From Notamacropus eugenii (taxonomy: Eukaryota > Chordata > Mammalia > Diprotodontia > Macropodidae), in assembly GCF_028372415.1 (NCBI RefSeq), contig NC_092873.1, positions 350,203,890 to 350,267,889 on the forward strand: a DNA stretch of 64,000 bases, read 5' to 3'. This document shows positions 33,120 to 45,255 of the stretch, piece by piece (within the stretch, counting starts at the first letter, position 1; each line of letters begins with the position of its first letter). Position numbers and translations under genes: made by a program. The notes beneath the pieces are model-generated. The model had not been told where the DNA came from, did no database searches, and saw only the letters and a list, made by a program, of their open reading frames with translations.

Positions 33120-34560
33120 AAATGAAATTTTCCATTCCACACTTCAACAATGCTCTCACCTTATAATATGGTCTGGTACTACTGAATCTACTTCCTTTAC
33201 ATCTTTTCCCCTCTGGTTTCTTTGAAGTTTCTGCCCTTTTGTTCTTCCAGATGAACTTTGTTATTATGTTTTCAAGCTCAGTGAGATAATTTTTAGTGAT
33301 TTAATTGGGAAGACATTGAATAAACAGATTGGTTTGGTAAAATTGTCATTTAAAAAATTATACTGACTTTACCTACCCATGAACAACAAATATTACTTCA
33401 GTTATTTAGATCTGACTTTATTTGTATAAAAAGTGTTTTATATTTATATTTATATACATCCTGTGTCTGTTTCAGCAGATATACACTCAGGTATTTTTAT
33501 ACTGTCTAGTTATTTTAAATGATCTAAAAAAATATTGAATAATATTGCTGATACATAGTATAGTTTCTCTATTTTCTGCTTTTGATTAAATCTATTTTAA
33601 CTCTAACTTTGAGATCCTGATTACTATCTCTGCTTTTTTAACATAATAAATTCTATTCCTGACCTTTATTTTATCTTTGTGTGTATCTCTCATTTTTATA
33701 ATGTTTCCTGAAAATAACATATTGTTGAATTCAAATTTTTAATCTGCTATCCACTTCCATTTTATGGGTAAATTCATCCCATTCACATTCTAAGCTGCAA
33801 TTAGTTGTTGTGTATTTTCCTCCTTCCTTATTTCCTCACTATTTTTCTCACCCTACTTACCCTATTCCTTTTCATCCTCTACTTTACTTTTACCCTCTAC
33901 CTTGCCCTCCTGATCCTTAACTTACCCAACCCTCCAAGAGTCCCTCCCTTATCCTCTCCCCCAACCCTATTCCCTTGCCCTCTTATTTCTTTCTAAATTT
34001 GGAAGAGTTTTATATCCTTCTAGATATATATGTTGTTCCCTCTTCAATCCATTCTCAATGAGAGTGAGGTTTCAGCACGACATACCCTCCTGGTTACTAG
34101 CTTCTTCTGTATCAGTTTTTCCTTTTATGCTTCATTTGTATGAGACAATTACTCCTTTTTAACTCTACTACTCAGCTTTATTTTTTTAGAATTACTCCAT
34201 CATGCTCAGCTCAGTCCACTCCTTTCTTTCAAACCACCCAATAATGATGAAAATCATTACAGCTAATATTTTCACATATAAGAAGTAAACAATTTGACCT
34301 TATTGAGTCCCTTGTAATTGGTCTTTAATGTTTACCTTGTATTTCTTCTGGATGTTGTATGTTGAATTTTCTCTTAAATTTTTTCTTTTGTTATATTATT
34401 ATTATTATTATTGGTCACAAATACCTGAAAGTCTTTCAGTTCATGAAATGTCTATTTTCTTTTCCCATTCAGGATTATACTTAACTTTGCTGAGTAAGTT
34501 ACCCTTGGTCGTAAGTTACCCTAGCTGTTTTGCTCTATGGAATATGGCATTCCAAGACTT
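33120..34560 (-). mobile_element. L1-like 5' region, antisense, degraded
   Basis: On the minus strand near 33785-33730 there is NVNGMNLPIK, matching the start of L1 ORF2 endonuclease, then QET and RDTHKDKIKV further in. The part to 34560 would then be ORF1 and the inter-ORF region. Many stops; not functional. Confidence 0.6.
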
Positions 34561-34589
34561 AGTGTTTTTCAATGTAGTTTCTGCTAGGT

Positions 34590-36330
34590 CTATCCCTACT
34601 CAATTTCATCTTTTTAGAGCTATGCTAATGCTTTACAGACCTTGCCAAAATCCTTTTGGTTCCTTACTTTGTCATTCAGTGGGTTAGGTATTCTTCTTGG
34701 CTTTGTGACATCAGCAGATTTAATGAGCGTATCCTCTAGGGCTTTACCTAAGTCACTGATAAAAATATTAAATGTTCCAGTGTCTAGTACAGATCCCTGG
34801 GGTCCTCCTGCCATGTTGATATTGAACCACTAACGAGGACTCCGAATTCAGCTCACTGGTCATTCTGAATCTGATTACATTATTGCCTAATCCATATCTA
34901 TCATTCTCCACAAGAATAGTATGAGATGCTTTATCAAAAGCTTTGCTAGGATCTGGGTAAACCATATTTACAACATTCCTTTCATCTACTGGTTTAGTAA
35001 TCCCATCCAAAAAAGGAAGTAAGTTTAGGTTGGCATACTCTGTCCTTGATGAAGCTGTTGCTGGCTTTTTAAATAACTTCCTTTCTGGATGTTTCCCAAT
35101 CTTTCCTTTAACATTCTGTTGTATAATTTCCCCAGGAATTTATTTCAAGTTCACTACCCTCTAATTTTTGGACTGTCTTCTCCTTCCTTTCAAATGTCAT
35201 TGATTGGTTCAGCAATAATACTTGTCACTTCTTTTAGCACCTGAAGATGTAGTTCATTTAGGTCCAGGTGACAATTCATCAAGGGCCAATAAGTGCTATC
35301 TTACTATGACACTAGCTTGGGTATCAGCTAACTCCCTGTTGGTCATTTTTCTTGTCATTTCCTGAGTAAAGGTGATGCTCCTTTGCAGAGAAGAAAAATA
35401 AACTAAGAATTGAACGATTCTCACTTTGCTTTCCTGTCAGGTATTTTCCAATCCACATCAAGCAAAGATCTTATCCCTTCTCGCTCCTCCTTTCTCTCCT
35501 ACTATAGCTAAAACCCTTTTGTGGATTATGGTTTCTCTTGACTACCTCAGTTCATTCTGAGTTTAACATCACTGACACTACAGGATTTCATGCTCTTCTA
35601 TTCAACCTTTCCTTCCTTTCATCTTCTGTACATTTTCTTCCTAAAATCTAAGTCTGTTGTTGAGTTCCCTGAACATTGACATCAGTCTTTTCAGAAAAAT
35701 CCATTTTCTTCTTCACTGAGATTGTTTCCTTTGTGTCTACAGAATTTCTTTATTCTTGAACGTCTTCTAACCCTCTCAGGCTGACCTCCTCTTAAATCTA
35801 TGGGGTCCCACCTATCTTTGCTCTGAACCCTTTGAAACTTACTTCTCCTAAATTTAGGGTACATATCACACTGTGTTCTGTTTTCCTCTCCTCTGTCAAA
35901 AACTCTTGGATGGAGTGGTCACTTCCTCTGAGGATTGCACCATTTCTACACCACTGACCAGTTTCTTGGATCCAGAATAGAATTCCCCTTTGTTGGTTCC
36001 TTTTTCAAAGATGAGGAAGGTCAAGAAGTTATTAGCTGCCCTGCTTTTGGTAGAAAGAGAGATCTAGCAGAAGTTGGATATTTGAAATCACCTGTTGCTT
36101 CTATGCCACACCTCTGTGTTGGACTTGTGATTTGTTTCCTCAATCCCTCGTCTATTTCTTCCTTCTGCCCAGGTGGTCTATAGTACATATTCCAATGAAA
36201 ATATCATTTCTGTTCTCCCCTCTCCTTTGACTTTCACCCAGATATTCTCCATCCTGGGTTTATTTATGTGAATATACTTTCCCCAAATTCACTACCTCCC
36301 CTTACTTTACCTATTTTTTGGTTTTTTTTA
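34590..36330 (-). mobile_element. CR1/L3-type LINE with reverse transcriptase remnant
   Basis: On the minus strand 35010-34620 carries VVNMVYPDPSKAFDKASHTI and, in a shifted frame, GGPQGSVLDTGTFNIFISDL followed by a degraded ADDTK motif (SADVTK). This corresponds to CR1-type RT (VYLDFSKAFD, GVPQGSVLGP and FADDTK in the family). Upstream, near 35290-35200, 'SPGPNELHLQVLKE' matches the preceding RT segment. Stops and frameshifts abound. The left end abuts the L1-like block; the right end is set by loss of recognisable sequence and is uncertain. Confidence 0.72.
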
Positions 36331-36529
36331 AATAAGGCATTTAGAGCCAGAGTCTATTTTCTGAGTACCTTGAGCTAGGCAGGCTTCAGTATTCAGTAGA
36401 GGGAGTGGGAAAGAAACAAAGTTCAATTCCATGGAGGTGACCTTGGTGAGGAAGTGTAAAGATGGTAAATACTGGCACAAATCATGCAACCAGTCCCAAT
36501 AGCTTAGGGAAGAGTTAAGACAAGGTTTT

Positions 36530-36690
36530 GGGAAGACCATCACATTTGAGCCACGAGACTTAGGCTCAAATATAACTTTGGGAAGATTTATCCTCATTTC
36601 TGTATCATGATTTTCTCATCTATAACATGAAGGATTTGGAGTAGAAAATTTGTGAGGTTAATCCCTTCGACCTTCAAAGCCTATGATCCA
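36530..36690 (+). repeat. MIR
   Basis: 'cctcatttctgtatcatga' and a degraded 3' half. Confidence 0.45.
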
Positions 36691-37144
36691 TCAGTTCTCC
36701 TTATCTGGTCTTATTTCTCTCTCTACAATGATCAAATTGGGCCAGTAGGTGTCAGCAGTGTCCAATGTAGATTGCCCAAGTATAGGAACTAGGAGTGAGG
36801 TGGGACTACGAGAAGGAAGGGTGGGATTGTCCAGTTTTTCCAGATTAACTCTTAAACTCCCTAACCCTTAAGTTTATAAGATGCCAGAATCCTTAGGGGC
36901 ACACAGCAAACGTTAGTCCCCAAAGCTCATTCATTTTCCACTTTACTCATGACTGTTCTCAAGAAAGTTAGGCAGCAGGATAGAGACTGGGATTTCAGTG
37001 GCAGGTTGGAGTTGAATTTACTGGTGGCCTCGCTTCGTTTCCCAGTAGTAGAGACAATCAGGTAAGGAATGAGGAGTAATAGAGCCCTAGAGAGGGACCC
37101 AGAAGGAGAGAGCTCAACAGAGAAAGATTGTGGGGTACTGGAAA

Positions 37145-37290
37145 ACGTGCCTGGCCTTGGGTCAGATGTTCTGAGCTTATATCTCAGGACTGTTACTTAT
37201 CTGATCCTAAGCAAGTCTCTGAATCTTTCTGTGTCTGTTTTTTCTATAAAAGGAGGGGATTAGGGAGCAAAGTGCCTTCCAGTTATCCAT
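37145..37290 (+). repeat. MIR
   Basis: 'ctgatcctaagcaagtctct' and following 3' half. Confidence 0.55.
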
Positions 37291-37539
37291 CCTATAGTCT
37301 CTCCCCACTCATCACATACCATTTTGCTCCCTTGGGCAGGACAAGGTTAATTGGAATAGGTTGGAAGTAAAAAGGACAAAAAAAAAAAAAGAAAAGACTG
37401 AGAAATCCAGCTTGGGGTAGGGAAGAGAAGCTGGGGAATCAGAGAGGAATTTAAGATGCTCTGTGATTGTCAATCTGGGGTTTTGTGTTTCTGTATCAGT
37501 TTGTATTAATGTAAACATCTGGGTGTGATCTGAGAGGTG

Positions 37540-37700
37540 ATGTGGTCTAACAGTAAGGGTACTGGGCTGGAAGATGGGAAGATTCAGCATCAAATCCTAC
37601 CTCAGACACCAAATGAATCTCCCTGGACCTCAGTTTCCCCATCTGTAAAATGAGGATTTTGGATTAGGTGACCCCTGAGGTCCCTTTTCTCTCTAAATCT
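37540..37700 (+). repeat. MIR
   Basis: 'cagtttccccatctgtaaaa' with 'gattaggtgacccctgaggt' after it. Confidence 0.75.
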
Positions 37701-39199
37701 CTGATCCTCTCTTTTTTTCCCATCTCCCATCTCTGTGACACCCCACCTCTCCCTTTCTGTGGTCATATCTCTTCAGGTGGAAGGCGTTTCACAACCAAAC
37801 CCAGGCTCAGGAAAACACAGTGGTTGTGGGATTTACTGCCCCCACTTCCTTCAACAGAACTGAAGCTCCAGGGTTTGTGACTGCCTTCCCTTGTTTCTTC
37901 CAATCCTTCCCCCTCCACAGTTCCATAGCCACCCACTCAGGGTCTTGGAGGCTGCAACTCTAAAGGGAATTGATGGAGAGAAATGGAGATGGGGGAGGGA
38001 AAGTTGTGAAGCTGGAGCCAAGGATTCTAGGCATCCTTTTGAGGGAAAAACAGGGAGATTCCATATCCTCCATGGGAATGAGGTGTAGATAATGGGAGAC
38101 CCCCCTCACTTTTCATAACTCTCTGAAGGGTAAAGGAGATGGGCATTAATGAGGAGAGGTAATCGAGGGTTCAGATCTACATTCTTCTCCCTTGGATATA
38201 CTTAATCCACTCCGTCCAGGATCTGGGTGGAGAGTATACATATCGAAGTCTGTGTGTATGTATGTGTCAGGGGAAGCAGTGTGTGCTGATCTCAGATGAG
38301 GCCTCCTGTTTTCTTTCCTGTGAATGGGGAAGGGAACAGGGGTAGGGAGGCAGGGGGGAGGGATAGAGAGTGGGTGGTCCTAAATCTAGCCAAGAACACC
38401 AGCTCCTGTTGTCCAATTCTGGCCCCCAGGGCTCCCCAAATTCCTAGAAGATGAGGTCAGGAGTAAAAGAGGGTGGACTCTGGTGGCTCTGAACAGAGGG
38501 ACAGACAGACTGCTCTTGTCAGAAGGAAGGTTGGAGGGGGGCTGGTGGCCCAAGTGGGTCCTGTGCAGCTGTGACCTCAGCCTTTAGTATTAAGAGAAGA
38601 GGCACCAGGAGGGAGATTCAATGGCCTCATCTAAATCTTTTTTTCCCCTCTAGTTTCAGTTTCAGAATCTTGTTTGATGCTTCCTAGTAGAAACAGCACA
38701 CAATTGTCTTCATATCACTTCCTCTTTTCCCTAATTGCATATTAATATTTCTAATTATTATATAGACTATATATAAATATACATGATATACAACACTAAT
38801 GAATACTACAAATACTGAGGATTTGGGGGGAGAGGGGAGGTTGTTTGGCTGGAAGTGATTACCATCACCAAATAGTGTCTTGACTTTTTCTGTTTCTTCT
38901 GGGAATTGAATAAGCATGTCCTTGGGGATCCCAGCGGTCTTCCCCTCCCCCCAGTGGTGGAGAAACTCAGCAGTCAGGGTCAGAAGACCATCTGACTGGG
39001 CACCCCTCTAATGCCAGACTTTGTGGCAGGGTCCCTGTTGCTCCCTATCTCTGGGAAAGGACAAAGGGGAAGATTTCTGCCCCACTGCCCTGCCCCCTAT
39101 CTTAAGGCATGTCCTGCTGCCTCCCTTGAGACCTGTCCTTTTGGGTTCTCTCTATGGTGATCTGCTGTTCTAGCTGTGATTCTTCATTTCCTCATGTAC

Positions 39200-40060
39200 A
39201 AATTCTATATCCCATCTCCAGGCTTTTGCACAGGTCGAGCCGCACACCTGGAATGCTCTTCCTTTCCCATCTACCACTTGCAATCCCTAGTTCCCTTCAA
39301 CGTAGTTGCCTACAAGAAGCCTTACTCTACTATCCCAAATCTTAGTCCCCTTCAGGTTCAGAAAATCATTTTCAGTGTGAGCATTTTACATCTTGGAAAT
39401 TTGCAAAACTGCAAATCAGGGTTTGACTTATGGTTTTGTCAGTGTGTAGATTTAAGGAAGTGTTGGAGAAAATGTTTGTAATGCAGCTTAAACATAAAAA
39501 TAGGTTGCCAGAGCTGGTTCTTTACCAGCACATTTCTGCCCTTCCCCCAGATTACTTGGGATTCTTTTCTATTTAGTTATCTATGAACATATTTCCCATC
39601 CCTCCCTCCCTACTACGTTGTCTTCCAGTTGAATTCAAGTTCCTTGAGTCTGACCTGAGTGGTTTGGTTTTTTACGTCTATGTAAGTTGTTCGTCTTTCC
39701 TTTCCAAAAGGACTGATGACATCATGGAGTGATGTCTCAACTTGAGCTTGAACTGGATTTAAGTAAGGTGGAACTGTCAGCCTCCCTCTGTCTTCCAGAG
39801 TCATCAAAGTCCAGTGGCAGGATGAAAGTGATGGCCCTGGATGCAGTCATCCTTCGAAGTCTGACCACGCTCCACAGCACCAGCTTCAGCCGTGTTCATG
39901 GCTGTTAGAACAAACTATTCTCACCCACCATTCCATCAGGAGAAGTCTTCATATGTTTGAGGCAGATGGCCCTCCCCCCAACTGCCCTTGTATATTTAGT
40001 GCTTAGCACATGTAGTGCCTGGCATACAGAAGTTAATTAATAATTGCTTATTCAATTGAA
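39200..40060 (+). repeat. L2, sense, interrupted
   Basis: 'aggcttttgcacaggtcgag', 'tggaatgctcttcctttccc' and the terminus 'gcttagcacatgtagtgcct'. Interrupted by an RTE-tailed SINE at about 39655-39985. Confidence 0.65.
39655..39985 (-). repeat. Type B-related SINE, antisense
   Basis: 'aggactgatgacatcatgga', 'cttgaactggatttaagtaa' and 'catcaaagtccagtggcagg', in the order of the reversed type B tail. Confidence 0.65.
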
Positions 40061-40159
40061 TTGAATTCTACACCCTATTTCTGGGTAGGAGCAGTAGGAC
40101 TGTGGAGTTTGTCTGTAGAGAGGGGAAGAAAGGGCCCAGAAGGAAGTGGAACAACGAAA

Positions 40160-40330
40160 AGAACAATGGCTTTGTAGTCAGGGGTCCTGGATTCGAATTC
40201 TAGTTCTGCTTTGTACCTGTATTTTGTTGGATAAATCACTTCACTTCAGCATCTACATCGGTAAAATGAGGGGCTTGGACTAAGTGGTCACTTCCCTCCT
40301 ACCTCTAATTTAGGGCCCTAAGATAATTTA
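40160..40330 (+). repeat. MIR
   Basis: 'gtcaggggtcctggattcga' and 'cagcatctacatcggtaaaa'. Confidence 0.65.
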
Positions 40331-41124
40331 GAATATCTTATTTCCATTTCACACATGTTAAAACAAATACCAAGTGGCTATGATTTCCCCTTTCAAAAGA
40401 TGCTTCACGAGGCCTATGTGAGAGGGAGTAGAGCAGTCCAGGGGCCTCCTCTGACGTCTCCGAGGTTATCTATCTGCCTAGGGATCGAGGTGAAGGCTGG
40501 AAGGGGTGGGAGGCTACCATCTGGGAGGCTGACCTAGTGATTCCAGAGATTTACCCTCGTCCACAGCAGATTCAGACAATTCTGCTCGTCCCTTAGTTTC
40601 TTCCTGCAGTTGCTAGGTTTGGACTCTAGGTGGGACAAAGGCTAGGGATCCAGCTGCTTTGGGCTAAAGTGAATCTTTCTTTCCAATCCCATTGCCCAAG
40701 GTGGGGGAATCTCCATTTCCATTCCTTTCTGGGTTAACCACTCCTGGTCCTTAAACCTTCTCAGCCTGGGACATCTGACCCCCCTTCTCTTAGTACTGTC
40801 CCCTGCTCTCCTCCTACTCCTCCAGAAAACCTTAATGGGCCTACTCATCCAGGCCTATGTCTGCATCCCTTCCTCATTGCCCTATGCACCGGTTTGTTCA
40901 GTGTGAGAACCTACTCTGACCTCTGGGTCTGCCTGTGTCCTCTCTGGATGTGGGTCCTATCTCTCCTATAAGACTGGGCAGAAGCGATGACTCTTCTCAG
41001 TTTTTTTGTTCTCTAGTACTCAGTGTAAGGAAATGAATTTGGTAGAGGTGATAGAAGTGATAGATTTATCTGGGAGGAGCAAACAGGATATCCTTGAACC
41101 TTCTCTCCCAACTCATTTGGTTGT

Positions 41125-41370
41125 TAATGATAATAACAATAGCTAACCCTTTATATAGTGCCAACTATGTGCCAGGCACTGTGCCAGTCACTTTGCAGTT
41201 ATCTTATTTGATCCTCACAACATCCCTGTGAGGTAGGAGTTATTATTATCCCCATTTTACAGATGAGGAAACTGAGGCAAACAACGGTCAAGTGATTTTC
41301 CCAGAGTGACAAGCTAGTAAGTGTTTGAGGTTAGATTTGTACTTCAGGCCAGGCACTCTATAGGGTGAAC
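41125..41370 (-). repeat. CORE-SINE, antisense
   Basis: 'tgtgccaggcactgtgccag', 'cccattttacagatgaggaa' and reversed head. Confidence 0.82.
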
Positions 41371-41535
41371 AGGAATTCACCTGGGTTCAAATCCCATCTC
41401 AGATACTATCTGTATGACCCTAGGCAAGTCCTTTTACTTTTCTGTGCCTCTGTTTCCTCATGTGTAAAATGAGAAAGCTAAACTAGATAATGTCTAAGAT
41501 CCTTTTCAATTCTAAATCTATGCTCCCATGATCCC
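41371..41535 (+). repeat. MIR/CORE-SINE, sense
   Basis: 'acctgggttcaaatcccatc' and 'tgtttcctcatgtgtaaaat'. Confidence 0.75.
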
Positions 41536-41843
41536 TCACTTCTCATTTCTCTGAAGTCCCCTGGGCACAGAATTCTGGGGTGAGGACAGTCCTTTCCTAA
41601 GGGGAGAGCTGTAAGAGGCTGTTCATGTAGTGCCTTCCAACCCTAAACTTGATCCAAGGTAAGAACCTCAATAATTCCAGACAGCCTGGACTTCTCTGTG
41701 GAATCAATCAGCATTAATGATTTTACTTTATGTCTTGCAGCAGGATGGATGCAGGTTAGACAGCAAGAACATATGGGCTCCAGACGACCTCTGGGACTCA
41801 GCCCATTATGAAGCTGGGCTGTGGTGGGAAGAGGGAAGGAAAG

Positions 41844-41862
41844 CCAGCTAACAATTAGCTGG
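41844..41862. promoter_or_regulatory. 19-bp inverted repeat with homeodomain-like TAATT core
   Basis: CCAGCTAACAATTAGCTGG: 7-bp arms around a 5-nt centre, followed within 70 bp by further TAATG motifs. A protein-binding role is conjecture. Confidence 0.3.
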
Positions 41863-43115
41863 TCAGAGAGCTCTTTATCCTAATGAGTGGGTTGGAGAGG
41901 CCTGGCTAATGCTCACCTTCCCAGAGCTTAGTGGAGACAAAAAAGGCAGATGGGGAGCCATTATCCTCCCAAAGTGTAGGTTTCTGGGGAATGGACACAT
42001 GGGTGGGTAACACTTCTTGGAGGTAAGGTGGAAGGGAACAAGTTAGCGGAGGAGAAGCAAGGAGGACTATATCTTTTGTTTCCTCTACTGATCTCAGTTC
42101 TGTCGCCTAGGCCTCAGTTTCTTCATCTCTCCAGATCTACATGGTTCATGTAGTCCTATGATGCCATTTTTGCATGGAGCTGTGGAACCAAGAATTAAAT
42201 GAAATGGAGAGATTAGAGAAGGCAGAGTATCCTGAGAGTTGTAATATCTTGAAATTTGGGTTCTGGGGATTCTCCCAGTTCTCTCTCCATTCGCCATCTC
42301 CCATGTGTCCCCTTAGCTCCCACCTTCTCTTTCTCAGAGTCCCCCTAGGAATTCTACCTTCAGTATCCCCCAGTCCCCACCCTCTCCCTCTAGTGTTTGC
42401 CCTCTTTCTTCCCAGCCTTCTTTCATCTTCGCTACTAGTCTCCCTGATTCTCCTGTGTCAGATGGAGGTGATGCTCATGAAGTAATTAATACTTGGCCTC
42501 TGAACCCTCTGCAGCCGGGCAGTTGGCAATCGGGGAGCTTGAGATCCTCCAGGGCCCCTTCCTTCATGTTCTCTCCCTTGCTTTCTCCAGTTCCTGGGTC
42601 CCCAGTCAGAGGACTGCTGGGTTAAGAAGAAAATGATTGTGAAATGAATTTTAGGGCCCCTCAGATATGAGAGAACCCCAAAATGAACATTAACTACAAA
42701 GAGAAAGATTGTAGTTAGCCTTCAGAAGAACATGCAGACTTCAAGTGAGATAGGAGCCCAGTGGGACCCATGTTGGGATTGATGCCTCCCCTAACTGAGA
42801 ATCTTTAAAATCCAAGATTGACCCTAAGATGGGGGTGGTCTTTGAGGCAGGGGACTGGCTGAGAAGACCTTTCAAGGCCGCCTTTCTATCCCAGACCGAA
42901 GTGGTGGCAGGGAGGGGACTGTGGTTGATATAGGATGTTCCTGCAAATAATCACCCTGGAGAGATCCAAGGGTCCCTGCAATTAATAGGTAGTGAGTTGA
43001 CAAACCTAAAGCTAAAAACCCCTCCTTCTCCACAAATCACATTCTTTCTCAAAATCGTAGCTCTTTCAAACAACCACATCATCTGGTTCCCAGCTGAGGA
43101 CTGACTTCGTTCCAG

Positions 43116-43116
<1 letters not shown>

Positions 43117-43153
<37 letters not shown>

Positions 43154-43165
43154 ATGTGTGTGTGT
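43117..43165. repeat. (TG)n microsatellite
   Basis: About 49 bp of TG with one CA interruption. Confidence 0.95.
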
Positions 43166-43404
43166 CCAAAGAGCTGAGAACTTGGGCTGGGCCTCTGCTG
43201 ATGTGGCAGCCTCAGTCCCAGCCCTTAGACCCAGCTTTGTCCTGGCTCCTTTATCTTGCTGTTGCCAGTTCTAGGGGAAATTGCCTGCCCTTTTTCTGTT
43301 CTAGGCCCCTCCTCACTCCAGTGGTCCTGTTACCACCTTCCTGCTCCCTTGTTAGCACCTCCTGGATCCCTCTGCCTCCAGCCCCCCTTCTCCATTACCC
43401 ACTT

Positions 43405-43493
43405 CCGAGAGAGAAAGAGAGATACAGAAAAAGGGAGAGGGGGATAAAGGGAAAGGGAAAGAGAAAAGGAGAGAGGGTGGGAGAGAGAGAGGT
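43405..43493. repeat. Polypurine tract
   Basis: About 90 bp of nearly pure A/G, rich in GAGA and GGGAAA. Confidence 0.85.
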
Positions 43494-44556
43494 TCCATGG
43501 CCCTGTGCCCAGTTCTTTCCTAGTCTCTAACTCCCATTCCAATTTTTATTTCTCTTTACTTTTGTATGACTTTTCTTTGCCCCCACCCCTGTCCCAGCCT
43601 TCTCTTTAGCTCCTCTTTATGAGTTCCAACTCTCTTGTTTGTGGGGGAAGGAAATTCCATAAGGGTCTATATATTGCCTCTACCAAAAGTCAGCGGCACC
43701 CCTCTTGCCCCCCAGATCACATAGTACTGATAGGGCAGAGTATCCAAGGTCTCAGGCCCTACTTCTCAGAACAGGACAGGTTCCTCTAGAGTCTCAGGTC
43801 CCATCAACCTCTAGGGAGGGGTGAGGTTGGGTCAAGGTGGGCTAGGGGGAGAGAGCAGACATGAAAGAGGTCTGATGGGTATGTGCCAGCCTCTTATGTA
43901 CTATATTCTAATCTGTTCGGGATTGGGGGTTGGCAAGGCAGCTCCAGGGTGGGTGGGCAGGGTCTCTCTACCTAGGTAGGGCTGTCAGGGAGCCAAGGAT
44001 ACCAGGTTTCCTCTCCTTGAGGGCCCCTTCCCAGCAGGCTTTGATGTGTCTGCGAAGTTATTAGAGGATGTTTGGCCTCTGGGCTGGTCGCCAGGATAAA
44101 CTCCCTCAGCAGTTACAGGCCAAACCACCTCCCCACCCTCCTTACTCCACTTCCTTCCCTCGCCCCTAATCCTACCCTGGGCCCTCAAGCTCCCCTTCTC
44201 CTTCAGCAGTGGCTTTTCCTAGCCTTCTATACTAGGAGTGGGTGCAGGATAGTACATCTCTCCCCACTTCTAGAGGGCACTTTCTGGCACATATCAGGTA
44301 GAATTTTCTTACTGGACAACGTGGCATCTCCTGGGCATTGAGGCCTGGGCTAGTTTTCAGTTGTAGTGGATGAGAATGGTTCTCAGGGAGGGAAGGGCAG
44401 AGGGAGTGGGGCGAAGGAGAAATTCAGGAGCCAAGGGAAAGTGTTGGGGAGTAAGGGGTGAATTCAGAGGGCAAAAGGCCAAACTGAGGGGGAGACCCTG
44501 TGGAGATGTCTGGGGGTCTCAGTGGTTCCAGACTCAGCCCTGAAAGGGGAGGCCTT

Positions 44557-44573
44557 CCCCCCCCCCCCCCCCC
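44557..44573. repeat. C17 homopolymer
   Basis: Seventeen consecutive C. Length may be unreliable in an assembly. Confidence 0.9.
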
Positions 44574-44909
44574 AATCCAGTTCTCTTAGTTTTCTGCTCA
44601 CATTTTCATCTGGCTCCTTAATAATGCAACCGTCACTTCAGGGCTGAAGATTCTAGGTAAACTCTAGTCTTTTTGCTCCTCCACCCCCAGGATCTCCCTG
44701 GAATCCTAGGGATTAAAGTATCCCTTTCTCTGCACTGCCCCCTAGTGCAATGCCCTCCCCCAACTCTCTCTTGCTCTGGGCCTCTCTCACCCTCTCTCAC
44801 CCCCATCCCTGATTCTCACTTACTTAAATGAGGAGAAAGTGAGGAGACAAGACCTGAGGGAAAGGAGAGGAACCCCGAGAAAGGTTTGGGGAGGGGAGGA
44901 GCCCATGAT

Positions 44910-45060
44910 ACAAAATGAAGAGAATCCAGGTTCAAATCTTGTTTGTGACTTATAGACAGGGCGACTCCTGGTCAGTTACTACCTCTCTATGTGCCAGTTT
45001 CTTCATCTGTAAAAAGAGGGAGGTGGACAATTGGATATCTGAGGTTTCTTCCAGCTCCAA
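44910..45060 (+). repeat. MIR
   Basis: 'agaatccaggttcaaatctt' and 'gtgccagtttcttcatctgt'. Confidence 0.7.
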
Positions 45061-45198
45061 GAGCCCCATACAGGGGAGGGAAGGACAGACAGCCTGAGGC
45101 ATTCTCTTTGGGGCTGCTGTAGATGGAAGGTTGTGGCTATGTATTGGGGCTTGGGAGTGTAAAGGGGAGACTTTGTGTAAATGATGGAGGGGAGAGGG

Positions 45199-45208
45199 GT
45201 GTGTATGT

Positions 45209-45254
<46 letters not shown>
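45199..45254. repeat. (TG)n microsatellite
   Basis: About 56 bp of TG with early A substitutions. Confidence 0.95.

Positions 45255-45255
<1 letters not shown>

Larger units (their letters stand above)
36331..41124. other. Repeat-poor intergenic block, part 1
   Basis: Mostly unique sequence with only MIR pieces (about 36530-36690, 37145-37290, 37540-37700, 40160-40330) and one interrupted L2 (39200-40060). No coding exon recognised on either strand. By synteny with human this would be DNA upstream of COL1A1. Confidence 0.5.

Noticed and set aside
43120..43530. 136-residue plus-strand frame
   Set aside because: Starts inside a TG microsatellite and ends in a purine tract.
43117..45254. CRISPR-like or other spaced repeat array
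   Set aside because: Only simple-sequence repeats; no regular repeat/spacer pattern anywhere in the window.
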